A DNA stretch of 64,000 nucleotides from Candidatus Pantoea varia (GTDB lineage Bacteria; Pseudomonadota; Gammaproteobacteria; Enterobacterales; Enterobacteriaceae): assembly GCF_900115075.1 (NCBI RefSeq), contig NZ_FOVG01000001.1, positions 1,178,001 to 1,242,000 on the forward strand. Reading direction: 5' to 3'. This document shows, one piece after another, positions 63,921 to 64,000 of this stretch; position 1 is the first letter of the stretch; each line of letters begins with the position of its first letter. The position numbers and the translations under genes were made by a program. The notes under the pieces are model-generated. The model was not told the origin of the DNA. It searched no databases and saw only the letters and a list, made by a program, of their open reading frames with translations.

Positions 63921-64000
63921 TTGAGATCGGTCATCGCATCCGTCGCCAGCGTGACGTTGTAACCCAGCTCATACGCCTGACGTGCGGTCGATTCCACGCC
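63821..64000 (-). CDS. Cysteine hydrolase (isochorismatase family), 5' cut by window edge
   Basis: The last 59 residues of a hydrolase of the isochorismatase/nicotinamidase fold are visible, with the active-site GVESTARQAYELGY segment and ATDAMTDLNLDTHN. The start lies beyond 64000. It is convergent with pqqU, and a damaged copy of its end lies on the other side of the toxin cassette. Confidence 0.75.
   Translation of the reverse strand, partial: GVESTARQAYELGYNVTLATDAMTDLNLDTHNNSVKLIFPRLGETGSCEEIVAQLKTRV

Noticed and set aside
1..64000. CRISPR arrays, tRNA/rRNA genes, insertion sequences or integrases
   Set aside because: I looked for repeat-spacer patterns, tRNA-like cloverleaf sequences and transposase or integrase motifs and found none I could support.

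Overview
The window looks like a chromosome segment of an enterobacterium of the Erwiniaceae, most likely Pantoea or a close relative. This rests on the high-GC coding style, a pqqABCDEF locus next to a membrane dipeptidase, KdgR-, Fur-, CRP- and LexA-type operators close to the E. coli consensus, and proteins that resemble E. coli Hyc, Hyp, FhlA and YncD/PqqU closely. The genus is an inference; there is no rRNA, tRNA, CRISPR array or insertion sequence to anchor it.

Layout. 1-4.4 kb: the cut end of a phosphonate-type hexapeptide acetyltransferase, a compact SOS-controlled type I toxin-antitoxin locus (29-residue TisB/DinQ-like peptide, LexA box, IstR-like sRNA), a sorbosone/glucose dehydrogenase lipoprotein with a DUF2231 partner, and a Fur-box-controlled siderophore-binding protein. 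4.4-10.9 kb: an enolase-superfamily enzyme and a complete dipeptide/oligopeptide ABC importer. 10.9-12 kb: a divergent KdgR-box pair (RpiB-type DhuI-like isomerase and KdgF-like cupin) for unsaturated uronates. 12-20.6 kb: metabolic and regulatory genes (AriR/YcgZ-like protein, P-loop kinase, DHDPS-family lyase, ABM-ACT-ArsR operon, citrate-type MFS with a ModA-like binding protein and LysR regulator, MarR and a quinone-oxidoreductase-like protein). 20.6-26 kb: a minus-strand PTS operon (PFK-like kinase, IIB, IIC, class II aldolase, IIA and accessory genes) behind a near-perfect CRP site.

26.4-47.1 kb is a self-contained formate hydrogenlyase region: fhlA and hypABCDE on the minus strand, hycABCDEFGHI, hydN, fdhF, hypF and a NiCoT nickel permease on the plus strand, with sigma-54 promoters and repeated FhlA-like motifs between them. 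FdhF has cysteine at the residue that is selenocysteine in E. coli, so the complex should work without selenium incorporation. FhlA would drive the promoters, HypA-F with the nickel permease would build the NiFe centre, HycI would cut HycE, and HydN/FdhF/HycB-G would form the complex.

47.3-54.6 kb: a YceI protein, then pqqF-E-D-C-B-A and a dipeptidase, all minus strand. PQQ made here could serve the GSDH-family enzyme at 1-2.4 kb. 55-56.4 kb: a probable effector with its membrane immunity partner. 56.7-60 kb: a long-type 2-isopropylmalate synthase, an AraC regulator and a beta-hydroxyacid dehydrogenase. 60.2-62.3 kb: the TonB-dependent PQQ receptor gene pqqU (yncD), broken by one extra base. 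62.3-64 kb: an RNase A-like toxin gene (frameshifted in a G run) and its CdiI-type immunity gene, bracketed by partial copies of the two neighbouring genes (pqqU and a cysteine hydrolase), which marks a toxin cassette inserted by recombination.
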